Assembly: GCF_014652335.1 (NCBI RefSeq)
Contig: NZ_BMYP01000013.1
Coordinates: 1 to 54,365, forward strand
DNA length: 54,365 nt
Direction of reading: 5' to 3'
DNA from: Vogesella fluminis
GTDB taxonomy: Bacteria > Pseudomonadota > Gammaproteobacteria > Burkholderiales > Chromobacteriaceae
Part shown: piece after piece, positions 34,920-44,175 of the stretch
Layout of the letters: each line of letters opens with the position of its first letter
How positions within the stretch are numbered: position 1 is the first letter of the stretch
The notes under the pieces: generated by a model
Told to the model about the DNA's origin: nothing
Database searches by the model: none
What the model saw: only the letters and a program-made list of their open reading frames with translations
Position numbers and translations under genes: made by a program

Positions 34920-36500
34920 ATGAATCTCGACAATAACAATGACTGGCTGATTGACGACAGCAGCAGCGCACAGGGCACACCCCCGCCCTTGCGCCCCTGG
35001 AAAGTACTGATTGTTGACGACGAAAAGGATGTCCATACCGCTACCCGGCTGGCGATCCAGGACCTGCGCTACAAGGAGCGGCCACTGACGCTGCTCAATG
35101 CCTACAGTGCACAGCAGGGCTTCGAGCTGGTACGCGAGCATCCCGATATCGCGCTGATCCTGCTCGACGTGGTGATGGAGACCGACAACGCCGGCCTCAA
35201 GCTGGTACACCGCATCCGAGAAGAGCTGGGCAACAGCCTGGCCCGCATCGTGTTGCGCACCGGCCAGCCCGGGCAGGCGCCGGAACAGGACGTCATCCTC
35301 AATTACGACATCAACGACTACAAGACCAAGACCGAGCTGACAGTACAGAAGCTGTTCACCGTCGTCATCGCCTCGCTGCGCGCCTATGAAAACCTGGTCG
35401 CCATCGAAAAAAACCGCCAGGGCCTGGGCAAGATCCTGGAAGGCGCCGGCGACCTGTACCAGCTGCGCTCGCTGAAGGAATTTGCCTCCGGCGTGCTGAA
35501 GCAGATCAGCGCCATTCTCGATGTCGGCACCGACGGCGTGCTGTGCATGGAAAATACGCCCACCAGCGCCGGACGGCCGAAGCTGGAAGTGCTGGCCGCC
35601 ACCGGCGAATTCGAGGTACTGCTCGGCGGCGCCCCGCTGGCCACCTTTCCGCAGCTGCAGCAGGCAATCAACGACGCGCTGGCCGAAAAGCGCACCATCT
35701 ACCGCCACCCCTACGACGTGCTGTACATCACGGCACAGAACGGCCGCGAATTCGTGGTCCACTTCGAGCCGCCGTGGCCACTGGAAGACGTGGAGCGCAA
35801 CCTGCTGGAGGTGTTCTGCCAGCGTATTTCCTCCGCCTACGACAACCTGTATCTGTACTCGCAACTGGTCAGCGCCCAGGAGGCCACGGTAGTGGCACTG
35901 GCCGATCTCGCCGAGTTCCGCGATTCCGACACTGGCGAGCATGTGCTGCGCGTGCAGCGGCTCAGCGATGCCATTGCCAGGGAACTGCAAAGCATGGGCG
36001 TCTATCCGGAGCAGCTGACACCGCAATTCATGGAGATGATCGGCATGGCCAGCATCCTTCATGATGTCGGCAAGGTCGGCACTCCCGACCACATCCTGTT
36101 CAAACCTGGCAAGCTGGATCCGGAAGAGCGCGTCATCATGGAGCAGCATGCCACCATCGGTGCCAACATCCTGCGCAAGGCCAGCCTGCTGGTGGAGGGC
36201 ACCAGCTATCTGTCACTGGGGGCCGATATCGCCGGCGGCCATCACGAATATTTCGACGGCAGCGGCTATCCGCGCCGCCTGGCCGGGCAGGATATCCCGC
36301 TGGCGGCACGCATCGTCGCCATCGTCGACGTATTCGATGCCTTGCTGCACAAGCGGCCGTACAAGGAGCCGTGGACACTGGGCGACACCATGAGCTACAT
36401 CAACAGCCGTTGCGGCACCCAGTTCGACCCGCTGGTGATCGAGGCGCTGGACCGGCTGGTGCGCGAGAAGCGCATCCCGATCCGGCTGCCGGAACAGTAA
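34920..36500 (+). CDS. Response regulator with REC, DUF3369 and HD-GYP domains
   Basis: The 526-residue protein has a receiver domain (about 27-150, phosphoacceptor Asp83 in LLDVVM), a DUF3369 sensing domain (about 165-320) and an HD-GYP domain (about 330-520). The HD-GYP domain retains the catalytic HD pair at His381-Asp382 (HDVGKVG), HHEYFDGSGYP with GYP at 449-451, and the following Asp residues. So it should hydrolyse cyclic di-GMP when phosphorylated by the kinase upstream. GGGGGCG before the ATG may serve as ribosome binding site. A bidirectional terminator follows. Confidence 0.92.
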   Translation: MNLDNNNDWLIDDSSSAQGTPPPLRPWKVLIVDDEKDVHTATRLAIQDLRYKERPLTLLNAYSAQQGFELVREHPDIALILLDVVMETDNAGLKLVHRIREELGNSLARIVLRTGQPGQAPEQDVILNYDINDYKTKTELTVQKLFTVVIASLRAYENLVAIEKNRQGLGKILEGAGDLYQLRSLKEFASGVLKQISAILDVGTDGVLCMENTPTSAGRPKLEVLAATGEFEVLLGGAPLATFPQLQQAINDALAEKRTIYRHPYDVLYITAQNGREFVVHFEPPWPLEDVERNLLEVFCQRISSAYDNLYLYSQLVSAQEATVVALADLAEFRDSDTGEHVLRVQRLSDAIARELQSMGVYPEQLTPQFMEMIGMASILHDVGKVGTPDHILFKPGKLDPEERVIMEQHATIGANILRKASLLVEGTSYLSLGADIAGGHHEYFDGSGYPRRLAGQDIPLAARIVAIVDVFDALLHKRPYKEPWTLGDTMSYINSRCGTQFDPLVIEALDRLVREKRIPIRLPEQ

Positions 36501-36519
36501 GATCTGGACGGCAGGCGAC

Positions 36520-36547
36520 AAAAAAGGCAGCCCGAGCTGCCTTTTTT
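36520..36547. terminator. Bidirectional terminator between the HD-GYP gene and adk
   Basis: AAAAAAGGCAGC (36520-36531) and GCTGCCTTTTTT (36536-36547) form a perfect stem with a CCGA loop and T runs on both strands. It ends the two convergent units. Confidence 0.95.
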
Positions 36548-36569
36548 CCTGCCTGCAACGCTAGCGCGC

Positions 36570-37244
<675 letters not shown>

Positions 37245-37258
37245 TTAACTTCGTTGTG

Positions 37259-38029
37259 TTATCCGGAAAGGTTGGCCGCAAACCAGGCGCGCACCCGCGC
37301 CAGGTCTTCCGGCGTATCGACACCGGCAGGTGGCGCCTCGGCCACGCACTCCACCACGATGTCGTAGCCGTGCCACAGCATGCGCAGCTGCTCCAGCGCC
37401 TCGAACTGTTCCAGCGGTGCCGGGGCCAGGCTGCCGTAAGTGTGCAGCAGGCTGGCACGGTAGGCGTACATGCCGATGTGGCGATACACCGGCAGGCCGG
37501 GCGGCAGCTGTGTCTTGTCGGCGGCGAAGGCGTCGCGGGCATAGGGGATGGGCGCGCGACTGAAATACAGCGCCTTGCCGTGGCGGTCGAGCACCACTTT
37601 CACCACATTCGGATTGAACATCTCGGCGGCGTCGTGGATCGCGTGCGCCACAGTGGCCATCGGCACCGCGCGCGCCGCCATCAGCGTGGCCAGGCGGTCG
37701 ATCAGCGCCGGGTCGATCAGCGGCTCGTCGCCCTGCACATTGACCACGATGGTGTCGTCCGGCAGCGCCAGCAGCGCGGCAACCTCGGCCAGCCGGTCGG
37801 TGCCGCTGGGGTGATCGGCGCGCGTCAGCAGCACCTCGACACCGTGCTGGCGGCAGACCGCCTCGATGCGGGCATCGTCGGTGGCCACGATCACGCGGCT
37901 GGCGGCCGATTGCGCCGCGCGCTCGGCAACGCGGATCACCATCGGCTTGCCGCCGATGTCCGCCAGCGGTTTTTCCGGCAGGCGGCTGGAGGCCAGCCGC
38001 GCCGGAATCACCACCACAAAGCCGTTCAT
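37259..38029 (-). CDS. kdsB: CMP-Kdo synthetase (3-deoxy-manno-octulosonate cytidylyltransferase)
   Basis: KdsB activates Kdo with CTP for transfer onto lipid A. The 256-residue nucleotidyltransferase has [25 protein letters not shown] (nucleotide-binding), [16 protein letters not shown] and the C-terminal [18 protein letters not shown]. It is the partner of kdsD and kdsC, 15 kb away in the same window. It overlaps the Trm112 gene by four bases. Its last codons lie on an exact copy of the window repeat (37268-37280, encoding AAN). Confidence 0.96.
   Translation of the reverse strand: MNGFVVVIPARLASSRLPEKPLADIGGKPMVIRVAERAAQSAASRVIVATDDARIEAVCRQHGVEVLLTRADHPSGTDRLAEVAALLALPDDTIVVNVQGDEPLIDPALIDRLATLMAARAVPMATVAHAIHDAAEMFNPNVVKVVLDRHGKALYFSRAPIPYARDAFAADKTQLPPGLPVYRHIGMYAYRASLLHTYGSLAPAPLEQFEALEQLRMLWHGYDIVVECVAEAPPAGVDTPEDLARVRAWFAANLSG
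37268..37280 (-). repeat. Candidate DNA uptake sequence, exact copy
   Basis: AAGGTTGGCCGCA lies at the extreme 3' end of kdsB, within the last eight codons. Confidence 0.7.
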
Positions 38030-38208
38030 TTCACTTCTTCCTCGGCGGCCAGCTCGCGGGCTTCGCCTTCCAGCATCATCGGGATGCCGTCACGGATCGG
38101 GTAGGCCAGGCGGTCACCCTTGCAGATCAGCTCCTGCGCGCCCTTGTTGTAGACCAGCGGGCCTTTGCACAGCGGGCAAACCAGGATTTCAAGAAATTTT
38201 GCGTCCAT
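38026..38208 (-). CDS. Trm112 family protein
   Basis: The 60-residue protein [18 protein letters not shown]... is of the Trm112/YcaR family. It keeps one CPLC pair (Cys11, Cys14) and the [11 protein letters not shown] motif that forms the conserved surface. In eukaryotes and archaea Trm112 is a partner and activator of methyltransferases; its bacterial role is not settled. It starts inside lpxK (20-base overlap) and its stop overlaps kdsB by four, the usual position between these two genes. Confidence 0.92.
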   Translation of the reverse strand: MDAKFLEILVCPLCKGPLVYNKGAQELICKGDRLAYPIRDGIPMMLEGEARELAAEEEVK

Positions 38209-39205
38209 TTTTTCGTTCCAGTTGGGACAGAATCCACGCGGCCAGGTCCGGCTCCAGCCGGGCCGAAACCGGCAGAACCCATAGTCTAGCATGATTGATG
38301 CACTGCAACTTAACCGCATCCTTGGCGGTGACGATCACCGCGTCAGCATCCTGCGGCAGATCGGCAGCGACGAACTGGTGGTGGTCGGGAAAAGCGTGCG
38401 TGGCCGCCAGTTCCACGCCCAGCTCGCACAGGGTGCGGAAGAAGCGCTCCGGATGGCCGATGCCGGCCATGGCCACCACCCGCTGGCCGGCAAAAGCGGC
38501 GGCCGTGCGCGGCGGCAATTGGCCGGCGGCATGGACAAAATCGCCGGCCTGCAACCGCTGCCGGAACTGCGGTACCGATAACGGCAGGCGCAGGCCGGTA
38601 CACGACTCGCCATTGATCACCAGCGCATCGGCTGCGGCCAACCTTGACACCGGTTCGCGCAGCGGGCCGTTCGGCAGCAGGTGGCCATTGCCGACGCCGC
38701 GGTTACCGTCGAGCACAACGATCTCCAGCGTGCGGCACAGCGCGTAGTGCTGCAGGCCGTCGTCGCTGAGAATGAAACGGGTCTGCGGATACAGCGCCAG
38801 CAGGTGACGACCGGCGGCGACGCGATCGCGGCCGACCACCACCGGCGCACCACTGGCGGCCAGCAGCAGCGGCTCGTCGCCGACCTCGGCGGCAGTGCTA
38901 TGCGGCGTCACCAGCGTCGGCTGGCGGTGCGTCCCGCCGTAGCCACGGCTGATCACCCCCACCGGCACGTCCAGCCGGGCAAAGTCCTGCAGCAGCGCCA
39001 GCGTCAGCGGCGTCTTGCCGACGCCACCGACATTGATGTTGCCGATCACCACCACCGGCACCGGCAGATGGTTCGCCCGACACCAGCCCTGCCGATAGGC
39101 CGTGCGCCGCAGCGCCGCCAGCAGGGCAAACAGCCCTTCCGGCAAGGCCAGAAGGGCTGTCATCCACCAGGTCGGCTGAAACCAGTGCCGCTCCAGCCGG
39201 GTCAC
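38189..39205 (-). CDS. lpxK: Tetraacyldisaccharide 4'-kinase LpxK
   Basis: LpxK adds the 4'-phosphate to lipid A disaccharide at the inner membrane. The 338-residue kinase has an N-terminal membrane-associated helix (about 12-32) and a P-loop [11 protein letters not shown] (55-65), followed by [17 protein letters not shown] and [12 protein letters not shown], which carries the catalytic acidic residues. It lies between exbD (four-base overlap) and trm112. An exact copy of the repeat lies at 38633-38646. Confidence 0.96.
   Translation of the reverse strand: MTRLERHWFQPTWWMTALLALPEGLFALLAALRRTAYRQGWCRANHLPVPVVVIGNINVGGVGKTPLTLALLQDFARLDVPVGVISRGYGGTHRQPTLVTPHSTAAEVGDEPLLLAASGAPVVVGRDRVAAGRHLLALYPQTRFILSDDGLQHYALCRTLEIVVLDGNRGVGNGHLLPNGPLREPVSRLAAADALVINGESCTGLRLPLSVPQFRQRLQAGDFVHAAGQLPPRTAAAFAGQRVVAMAGIGHPERFFRTLCELGVELAATHAFPDHHQFVAADLPQDADAVIVTAKDAVKLQCINHARLWVLPVSARLEPDLAAWILSQLERKNGRKIS
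38633..38646 (+). repeat. Candidate DNA uptake sequence, exact copy
   Basis: TGCGGCCAACCTTG lies within lpxK, antisense to the gene, which reads it as SRLAAA. Confidence 0.7.
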
Positions 39206-39624
39206 GGCGTCCCCTGCTGGGTGGCAAAGGTGAGCTGCAGCAGGCCGGCGAGGCGGGCCGCCTCCATCACCGTCACCACCGCCTGGTGGCTGGCCTTGGC
39301 GTCGGCATTGATCACCACCACCGGCGCCGGGTTCTTGCCCCCGGCCTCGCGCTTCAGGCGCTCGCCGAGCTGGGCCACGTCGCTGCCGGCCACCGCCTGA
39401 CCGTCGACCGCGTAGCTGCCGCTGGCGCTGATATCGACGCGCAGGCGGCTATCCTTCTGCATCTCCGCCGGACCGCTGGCCTGCGGCAGGTTGACTTCGA
39501 GTTCGGAAAAACGGGCGTAGGTAGTGGTTACCATCAGGAAAATGAGGATGACCAGCAGCAAGTCGATCAGCGGGATGAAGTTGATTTCCGGCTCTTCGCG
39601 ATGACGGTGGCGGCGAAAGTTCAT
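39202..39624 (-). CDS. exbD: ExbD/TolR-type biopolymer transport protein
   Basis: The 140-residue protein has one transmembrane helix (about 18-35) after a basic cytoplasmic start. The conserved channel Asp21 lies in NFIPLIDLLLVILIFL, and a periplasmic domain follows. With the ExbB-like protein it forms a proton channel that powers a TonB- or TolA-like partner. No tonB or tol genes are nearby. In betaproteobacteria this exbB-exbD pair before lpxK is standard. The start at 39624 gives MNFRRHRHREEP and follows GGCGGA. Confidence 0.92.
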   Translation of the reverse strand: MNFRRHRHREEPEINFIPLIDLLLVILIFLMVTTTYARFSELEVNLPQASGPAEMQKDSRLRVDISASGSYAVDGQAVAGSDVAQLGERLKREAGGKNPAPVVVINADAKASHQAVVTVMEAARLAGLLQLTFATQQGTP

Positions 39625-39635
39625 GATCGTCCGCC

Positions 39636-40247
39636 TCAATCGCCGCGACGCTCGCCGTGCACCGCTTCCAGCAGGTGCACCGCCTGCGCTTCCATCTCGA
39701 CCAGCAGACCGTCGATCCTGGCGCGGAAGTGGCGGTAGAAGAACATGCTGGGAATGGCCACGATCAGGCCGAAGGCGGTGTTGTACAGCGCCACGGAGAT
39801 GCCGTGTGCCAGCGCACGCGGGTCGGTGCCGCCCGGCGCCTGCGAGCCGAAGATTTCGATCATGCCGATCACGGTGCCGAGCAGGCCCAGCAGCGGCGCC
39901 ATCGCGGCGATGGTGCCGAGCATGGTCAGATAGCGCTCCAGCAGGTGCGCCACCACGCGGCCCTCGTCCTCGATCGCCTCTTTCATTACCTCGCGGCTGT
40001 TGCCAAACTGGCGCAGTCCGGCGGCGAACAGCCGGCCCAGCGGCGAATGGTCGCGCAGTTCGGCCAGCATGCTCTGGCTCACCGCGGCACGGCGATACTC
40101 CTGCAGCGTCTGCGCCAGCAGGTTTGGCGGTATGATCAACGCCGCGCGCAGGCTGTAAAAACGCTCCAGCACGATGGTCGATGCCACCACCGACGCAAGA
40201 ATGATGGTCCAGATCGGCCAGCCGGCCGCTTCAATGATTGACCACAC
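39636..40247 (-). CDS. exbB: ExbB/TolQ/MotA-type proton channel protein
   Basis: The 203-residue protein has about three membrane helices. The conserved TLGTIAAMAPLLGLLGTVIGMIEIF and ALYNTAFGLIVAIPSMFFY segments form the ion channel with ExbD. The likely start is GTG at 40247, since GAGGAA lies nine bases upstream and the conserved sequence begins WSIIEAAGWP; an in-frame ATG at 40331 would add an unconserved tail. It is the first gene of the six-gene minus operon ending at adk. Confidence 0.88.
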   Translation of the reverse strand: MWSIIEAAGWPIWTIILASVVASTIVLERFYSLRAALIIPPNLLAQTLQEYRRAAVSQSMLAELRDHSPLGRLFAAGLRQFGNSREVMKEAIEDEGRVVAHLLERYLTMLGTIAAMAPLLGLLGTVIGMIEIFGSQAPGGTDPRALAHGISVALYNTAFGLIVAIPSMFFYRHFRARIDGLLVEMEAQAVHLLEAVHGERRGD

Positions 40248-40610
40248 GGGCAATTCCTCAGGCGTTATCCAAGGCCGAGACTTTATCGGCTCGGGCTGTC
40301 GTCTGCAACCGCTGCGCTTGGCCGCCGTCATGATGTTGCACTTTAGACTGCGGTGCTAAGTCGCGAATTTACAAGGGAATTACCCGTTCACCCACAGCGC
40401 CTGTGCATAACTTTGTGGACAACCCCGCCGCCGGCACCGTAAAGCCTTGCCCTTGCTGGCCGGACATTACGGCAACACTATTGCCACAAACCATGCAAGT
40501 AATTGATTAATATGTATTTTTAGTTTATTTATTCATGCCCTGGCTATGTATTGAGATAAACAATCAACACTCCCCTCTGCCCCAACCTGCCTGTGGATGA
40601 CTTGACAAGC
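40248..40610. promoter_or_regulatory. Divergent exbB/xseA region with AT-rich stretch and DnaA-box-like sites
   Basis: No gene is seen. Bases 40495-40545 are far more AT-rich than the rest of the window and probably hold promoters. Near-matches to the DnaA box TGTGGATAA occur around it: TGTGCATAA and TGTGGACAA (about 40402-40425) and TGTGGATGA (40592-40600). These are suggestive only. Confidence 0.4.
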
Positions 40611-41966
40611 ATGCTTTTCAGCCAACACCAAAACGACGTCATCAGCGTCACCTCGCTCAACCGCATGGCGCGGGATTTGCTTGAAAGCGGCCTGCCGCCG
40701 CTGTGGATTGCCGGTGAAATTTCCAATCTGACGTTGGCCGCATCCGGCCATGCCTACTTCTCGCTGAAGGACGAGCGTGCGCAAATCCGCTGCGTGATGT
40801 TCCGCAACCGACTGAGCGGACTGGGATTCCGGCTGCAGGAAGGCATGCAGGTCGAGTTGCGCGGCACGGTGTCGCTGTACGAGGCGCGCGGCGACTACCA
40901 GATCAACGTCGACATGGTGCGTTCGGCTGGCCTCGGTCGCCTGTACGAGGCCTTCGAACAGCTGAAGGCGAAACTGGCGGCGGAAGGATTGTTCGACAAT
41001 CGCCACAAGAAAACACTGCCCGGCCACCCCGCCGCCATCGGCATCGTCACCTCGCCGGCCGCCGCCGCGCTGCGCGACGTAGTCACCACCCTGCGCCGGC
41101 GCATGCCCAGCATCCCGCTGATCCTGTACCCGACACCGGTACAGGGCGACAGCGCCGCCGCACAGATCGCCGCCGCCATCGATGCGGCCAACCTGCGCCA
41201 GGAGGTCGAGCTGCTGATCGTCTGCCGCGGCGGCGGCAGCATCGAGGACCTGTGGGCGTTCAACGAGGAAGTCGTCGCCCGCGCCATCGCCCGCTCCACG
41301 CTGCCGGTGATCAGCGGCGTCGGCCACGAGACCGACACCACCATCGCCGATTTCGTCGCCGACCACCGCGCGCCGACCCCGACCGCCGCCGCCGAGCTGG
41401 CCTCGCCCAGCCGCGAGGCGCTGCAGCAGGGCGTCGACTACGCGCAGCGCCGGCTGGAACGGGCGCTGGGGCGGCTGCTGACCGACAAATCGCAACAGCT
41501 GGACTTCCTCGGCCGCCGCCTGCAACACCCCGGCGCGCGGCTGCAGCGTCAGCGCCAGCTGTTGCAGGCGCAGCAACTACGCCTGGCACGCGCCTGCAGC
41601 CAGCTGCTGCAGGCGCGGCAGCGGCAGCTGGAGCAGTGCCAGCACCGGCTGCAGCGCACCCGTCCCGACCTCGCCCGCTGGCAGCAGGTGCTGGCACAGC
41701 GCGGCGAGCAGCTGCGGCAGCAGATACACCGGTACTGGCAGCAGCGGCAACTGGTACTGGCGCGGCATCAGGCAACGTTGGCCGCAATCAATCCGGAGGC
41801 GGTGCTGCAGCGCGGTTACGCCATCGTACAGCAGCACGACGGCACCGTGGTGCGCTCCGCGGCACAACTGCGCGCCGGCGAGCTGCTGCACATCCGGCTG
41901 GCGGAAGGCGACACCACGGTCATGGTCGGCCAGCAGCCGGGGCGGCAGCGCGAGCTGCCGTTCTGA
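40611..41966 (+). CDS. xseA: Exodeoxyribonuclease VII large subunit
   Basis: XseA with XseB degrades single-stranded DNA from both ends. The 451-residue protein has an N-terminal OB-fold (about 15-105, ISVTSLNRMARDLLE and LWIAGEISNL), the catalytic core (about 115-300, with IGIVTSP, CRGGGSIEDLWAFNEE and SGVGHETDTTIADFVADHRAPTPTAAAEL), and a long coiled-coil, Gln/Leu/Arg-rich C-terminus. The ATG at 40611 was preferred to the GTG at 40593 because family N-termini begin near MLFSQ. xseB is not adjacent. Three copies of the repeat core lie inside (40733, 41183, 41774). Confidence 0.94.
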   Translation: MLFSQHQNDVISVTSLNRMARDLLESGLPPLWIAGEISNLTLAASGHAYFSLKDERAQIRCVMFRNRLSGLGFRLQEGMQVELRGTVSLYEARGDYQINVDMVRSAGLGRLYEAFEQLKAKLAAEGLFDNRHKKTLPGHPAAIGIVTSPAAAALRDVVTTLRRRMPSIPLILYPTPVQGDSAAAQIAAAIDAANLRQEVELLIVCRGGGSIEDLWAFNEEVVARAIARSTLPVISGVGHETDTTIADFVADHRAPTPTAAAELASPSREALQQGVDYAQRRLERALGRLLTDKSQQLDFLGRRLQHPGARLQRQRQLLQAQQLRLARACSQLLQARQRQLEQCQHRLQRTRPDLARWQQVLAQRGEQLRQQIHRYWQQRQLVLARHQATLAAINPEAVLQRGYAIVQQHDGTVVRSAAQLRAGELLHIRLAEGDTTVMVGQQPGRQRELPF

Positions 41967-42044
41967 AGCGGGCGGCTGGCGGCTTGACGGCGGCGGCCAT
42001 TACCGTGACGATAGTCCGATTCAAACAGCCGTTTAAACACTGCC

Positions 42045-42494
42045 ATGAACCATCGCCTCGCCAAGTTCGTCTTCAACCTGTGGCCGCCCTTTCTCGGCGC
42101 CGGGGTCCGGGTGCGCCGCATCAGCCCGGACTGGAAGGAAACCGATGTCCAGCTACGGCTGGGGCTGACCAACCGCAACTATGTCGGCGTCCACTTCGGC
42201 GGCAGCCTGTATTCGATGACCGACCCGTTCTATATGCTGATGCTGCTGAAAAACCTCGGTAACGACTACATCGTATGGGACAAGGCCGGCCGCGTGGATT
42301 ACGTAAAGCCGGGCAAGGGTGTGGTCACCGCGCGTTTTCGCATCGACGACACCCTGCTGGACCGGATTCGTGCTGCCACGACCGGCGGCGGCAAATACCT
42401 GCCGGAGCTGGAGATAGACGTGACGGACAGCCGGGGCGAGCTGGTGGCCCGCGTGCACAAGACGCTGTACATCCGCCGCAAGAAGGGCCGCTGA
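42045..42494 (+). CDS. DUF4442 hotdog-fold protein, thioesterase-like
   Basis: The 149-residue protein opens MNHRLAKFVFNLWPPFLGAGVRV and carries NRNYVGVHFGGSLYSMTDPFYMLML. This is the DUF4442 pattern, a hotdog fold related to PaaI-type thioesterases. It likely binds or hydrolyses an acyl-CoA or similar thioester, but no activity is proven for the family. It stands alone, 78 bases after xseA, with its own upstream gap, and gpmI follows after 154 bases. Confidence 0.85.
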   Translation: MNHRLAKFVFNLWPPFLGAGVRVRRISPDWKETDVQLRLGLTNRNYVGVHFGGSLYSMTDPFYMLMLLKNLGNDYIVWDKAGRVDYVKPGKGVVTARFRIDDTLLDRIRAATTGGGKYLPELEIDVTDSRGELVARVHKTLYIRRKKGR

Positions 42495-42648
42495 GCTGGC
42501 CGGCGGCAGGTAACGGCATGTAGGATGCGGCCTACCAACACGGACAGCCAGCGGCACTGACAGGCAAGGCACGATACAATACTATCCCTGTCAGTCCTGC
42601 ATGCCGCCAGCCTGCATGCACCCTTACGATCGCCCGCACGGAAGACTT

Positions 42649-44175
42649 ATGAGCAAGGTAACGCCCGTTCTACTGCTGATTCTCGACGGCTTCGGCCACC
42701 GCCTGGAAGGTGAAGACAACGCCATCCTCGCCGCCAACACCCCGAACTGGGACGCGCTGAAGGCACGCTACCCCTACGGCACCATCGACGCCTCCGAACA
42801 CAATGTCGGCCTGCCCGGCGGCCAGTTCGGCAACTCCGAAGTCGGCCACCTCAACATTGGCGCGGGCCGCATCGTGCAGCAGGACATCAGCCGCATCGAC
42901 TGCGACATCGAAGCCGGCACCTTTGCCCGGAATCCGGTACTGGCGCAGGCCATCGCCACCGCCAAGGCCAACGGCAGCACCCTGCACCTGATGGGTCTGC
43001 AGTCCGACGGCGGCGTGCACAGCCACGAAAACCACATCTTCACGCTGATCCGTACCGCCGAGGCCGCCGGGGTTGGCCACATCGCCGTCCACACCTTCCT
43101 CGATGGTCGCGACACCCCGCCGCGCAGCGCCGAAATTTACCTGCAGCGCCTGCAGGACGTGCTGGCCGAGTGCCCGCACGCCCGCGTCGCCAGCGTCACC
43201 GGCCGCTACTGGGCCATGGACCGCGACAAGCGCTGGGAACGCATGGAAGGTGCCTGCCGCGCCGTAGTGGAAGGTGAAGGCGAATTCCACGCCGATACCG
43301 CCCTGCAGGCACTGGCCGCCGCCTACGCCCGTAACGAGAACGACGAATTCGTCAAACCCACCGTCATCGGCGAGCCGGTCAAGATGCTGGACGGCGACGT
43401 GGCCGTATTCATGAACTTCCGCGCCGACCGTGCGCGCCAGCTCACCACCGCACTGACCGACCCGGCCTTCGACGGCTTTGCCGTACGCCAGCCCAAATTC
43501 GCGCTGTACGCCAGCCTCACCAGCTACGGCGAAGCCTACAAGCACGCAGTGGCCTACGCCCCGCAGAAGATCCACAACGGCTTGGGTGAATACCTGTCCG
43601 GCCTGGGCCTGAAGCAGCTGCGCATCGCCGAAACCGAGAAATATCCGCACGTCACTTACTTCTTCAACGGTGGCGAGGAGCAAGTCTACCCCGGTGAAGA
43701 CCGCATCCTGGTACCGTCGCCCAAGGTGGCCACCTATGATCTGCAGCCGGAAATGAACGCACCGGAAGTCACCGACAAGATCGTCGCCGCCATCGAAAGC
43801 GGCCAGTACGCCGCCATCATCTGCAACTACGCCAACGGTGACATGGTCGGCCACTCCGGCGTGTTCGACGCCGCAGTCAAGGCCGTCGAGACGCTGGACA
43901 GCTGCGTGCAGCGCTGCGTCGACGCCATGCTGGCCACCGGCGGCGAGGTGCTGATCACCGCCGACCACGGCAACTGTGAGCAGATGTTCGACCAGCAGAA
44001 CCAGCAGCCGCACACCCAGCACACGCTACAGAAAGTGCCGTTCCTGTACGTTGGCCGCAAGGCCTCCATCAGGGAAGGCGGTGCGCTGCGCGACATCGCC
44101 CCGTCACTGCTGGCGATGATGGGCCTTGACCAACCGGCCGAGATGACCGGCCATTCGCTGATCGAATTCCAGTGA
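42649..44175 (+). CDS. gpmI: 2,3-bisphosphoglycerate-independent phosphoglycerate mutase
   Basis: GpmI interconverts 3- and 2-phosphoglycerate in glycolysis using manganese. The 508-residue alkaline-phosphatase-superfamily protein has LLILDGFG (metal ligand Asp13), the phosphorylated Ser63 in FGNSEVGH, FLDGRDTPP, NFRADRARQL, NYANGDMVGHSG and TADHGNCEQM. The ATG at 42649 was chosen because MSKVTPVLLLILDGFG fits the family; upstream in-frame ATGs add an unrelated stretch. It is coupled to the EnvC-like gene through a GTGA overlap. Confidence 0.96.
   Translation: MSKVTPVLLLILDGFGHRLEGEDNAILAANTPNWDALKARYPYGTIDASEHNVGLPGGQFGNSEVGHLNIGAGRIVQQDISRIDCDIEAGTFARNPVLAQAIATAKANGSTLHLMGLQSDGGVHSHENHIFTLIRTAEAAGVGHIAVHTFLDGRDTPPRSAEIYLQRLQDVLAECPHARVASVTGRYWAMDRDKRWERMEGACRAVVEGEGEFHADTALQALAAAYARNENDEFVKPTVIGEPVKMLDGDVAVFMNFRADRARQLTTALTDPAFDGFAVRQPKFALYASLTSYGEAYKHAVAYAPQKIHNGLGEYLSGLGLKQLRIAETEKYPHVTYFFNGGEEQVYPGEDRILVPSPKVATYDLQPEMNAPEVTDKIVAAIESGQYAAIICNYANGDMVGHSGVFDAAVKAVETLDSCVQRCVDAMLATGGEVLITADHGNCEQMFDQQNQQPHTQHTLQKVPFLYVGRKASIREGGALRDIAPSLLAMMGLDQPAEMTGHSLIEFQ

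Noticed and set aside
42670-44022. A 450-codon open frame antisense to gpmI
   Set aside because: gpmI on the other strand has all catalytic motifs; the antisense translation has none.
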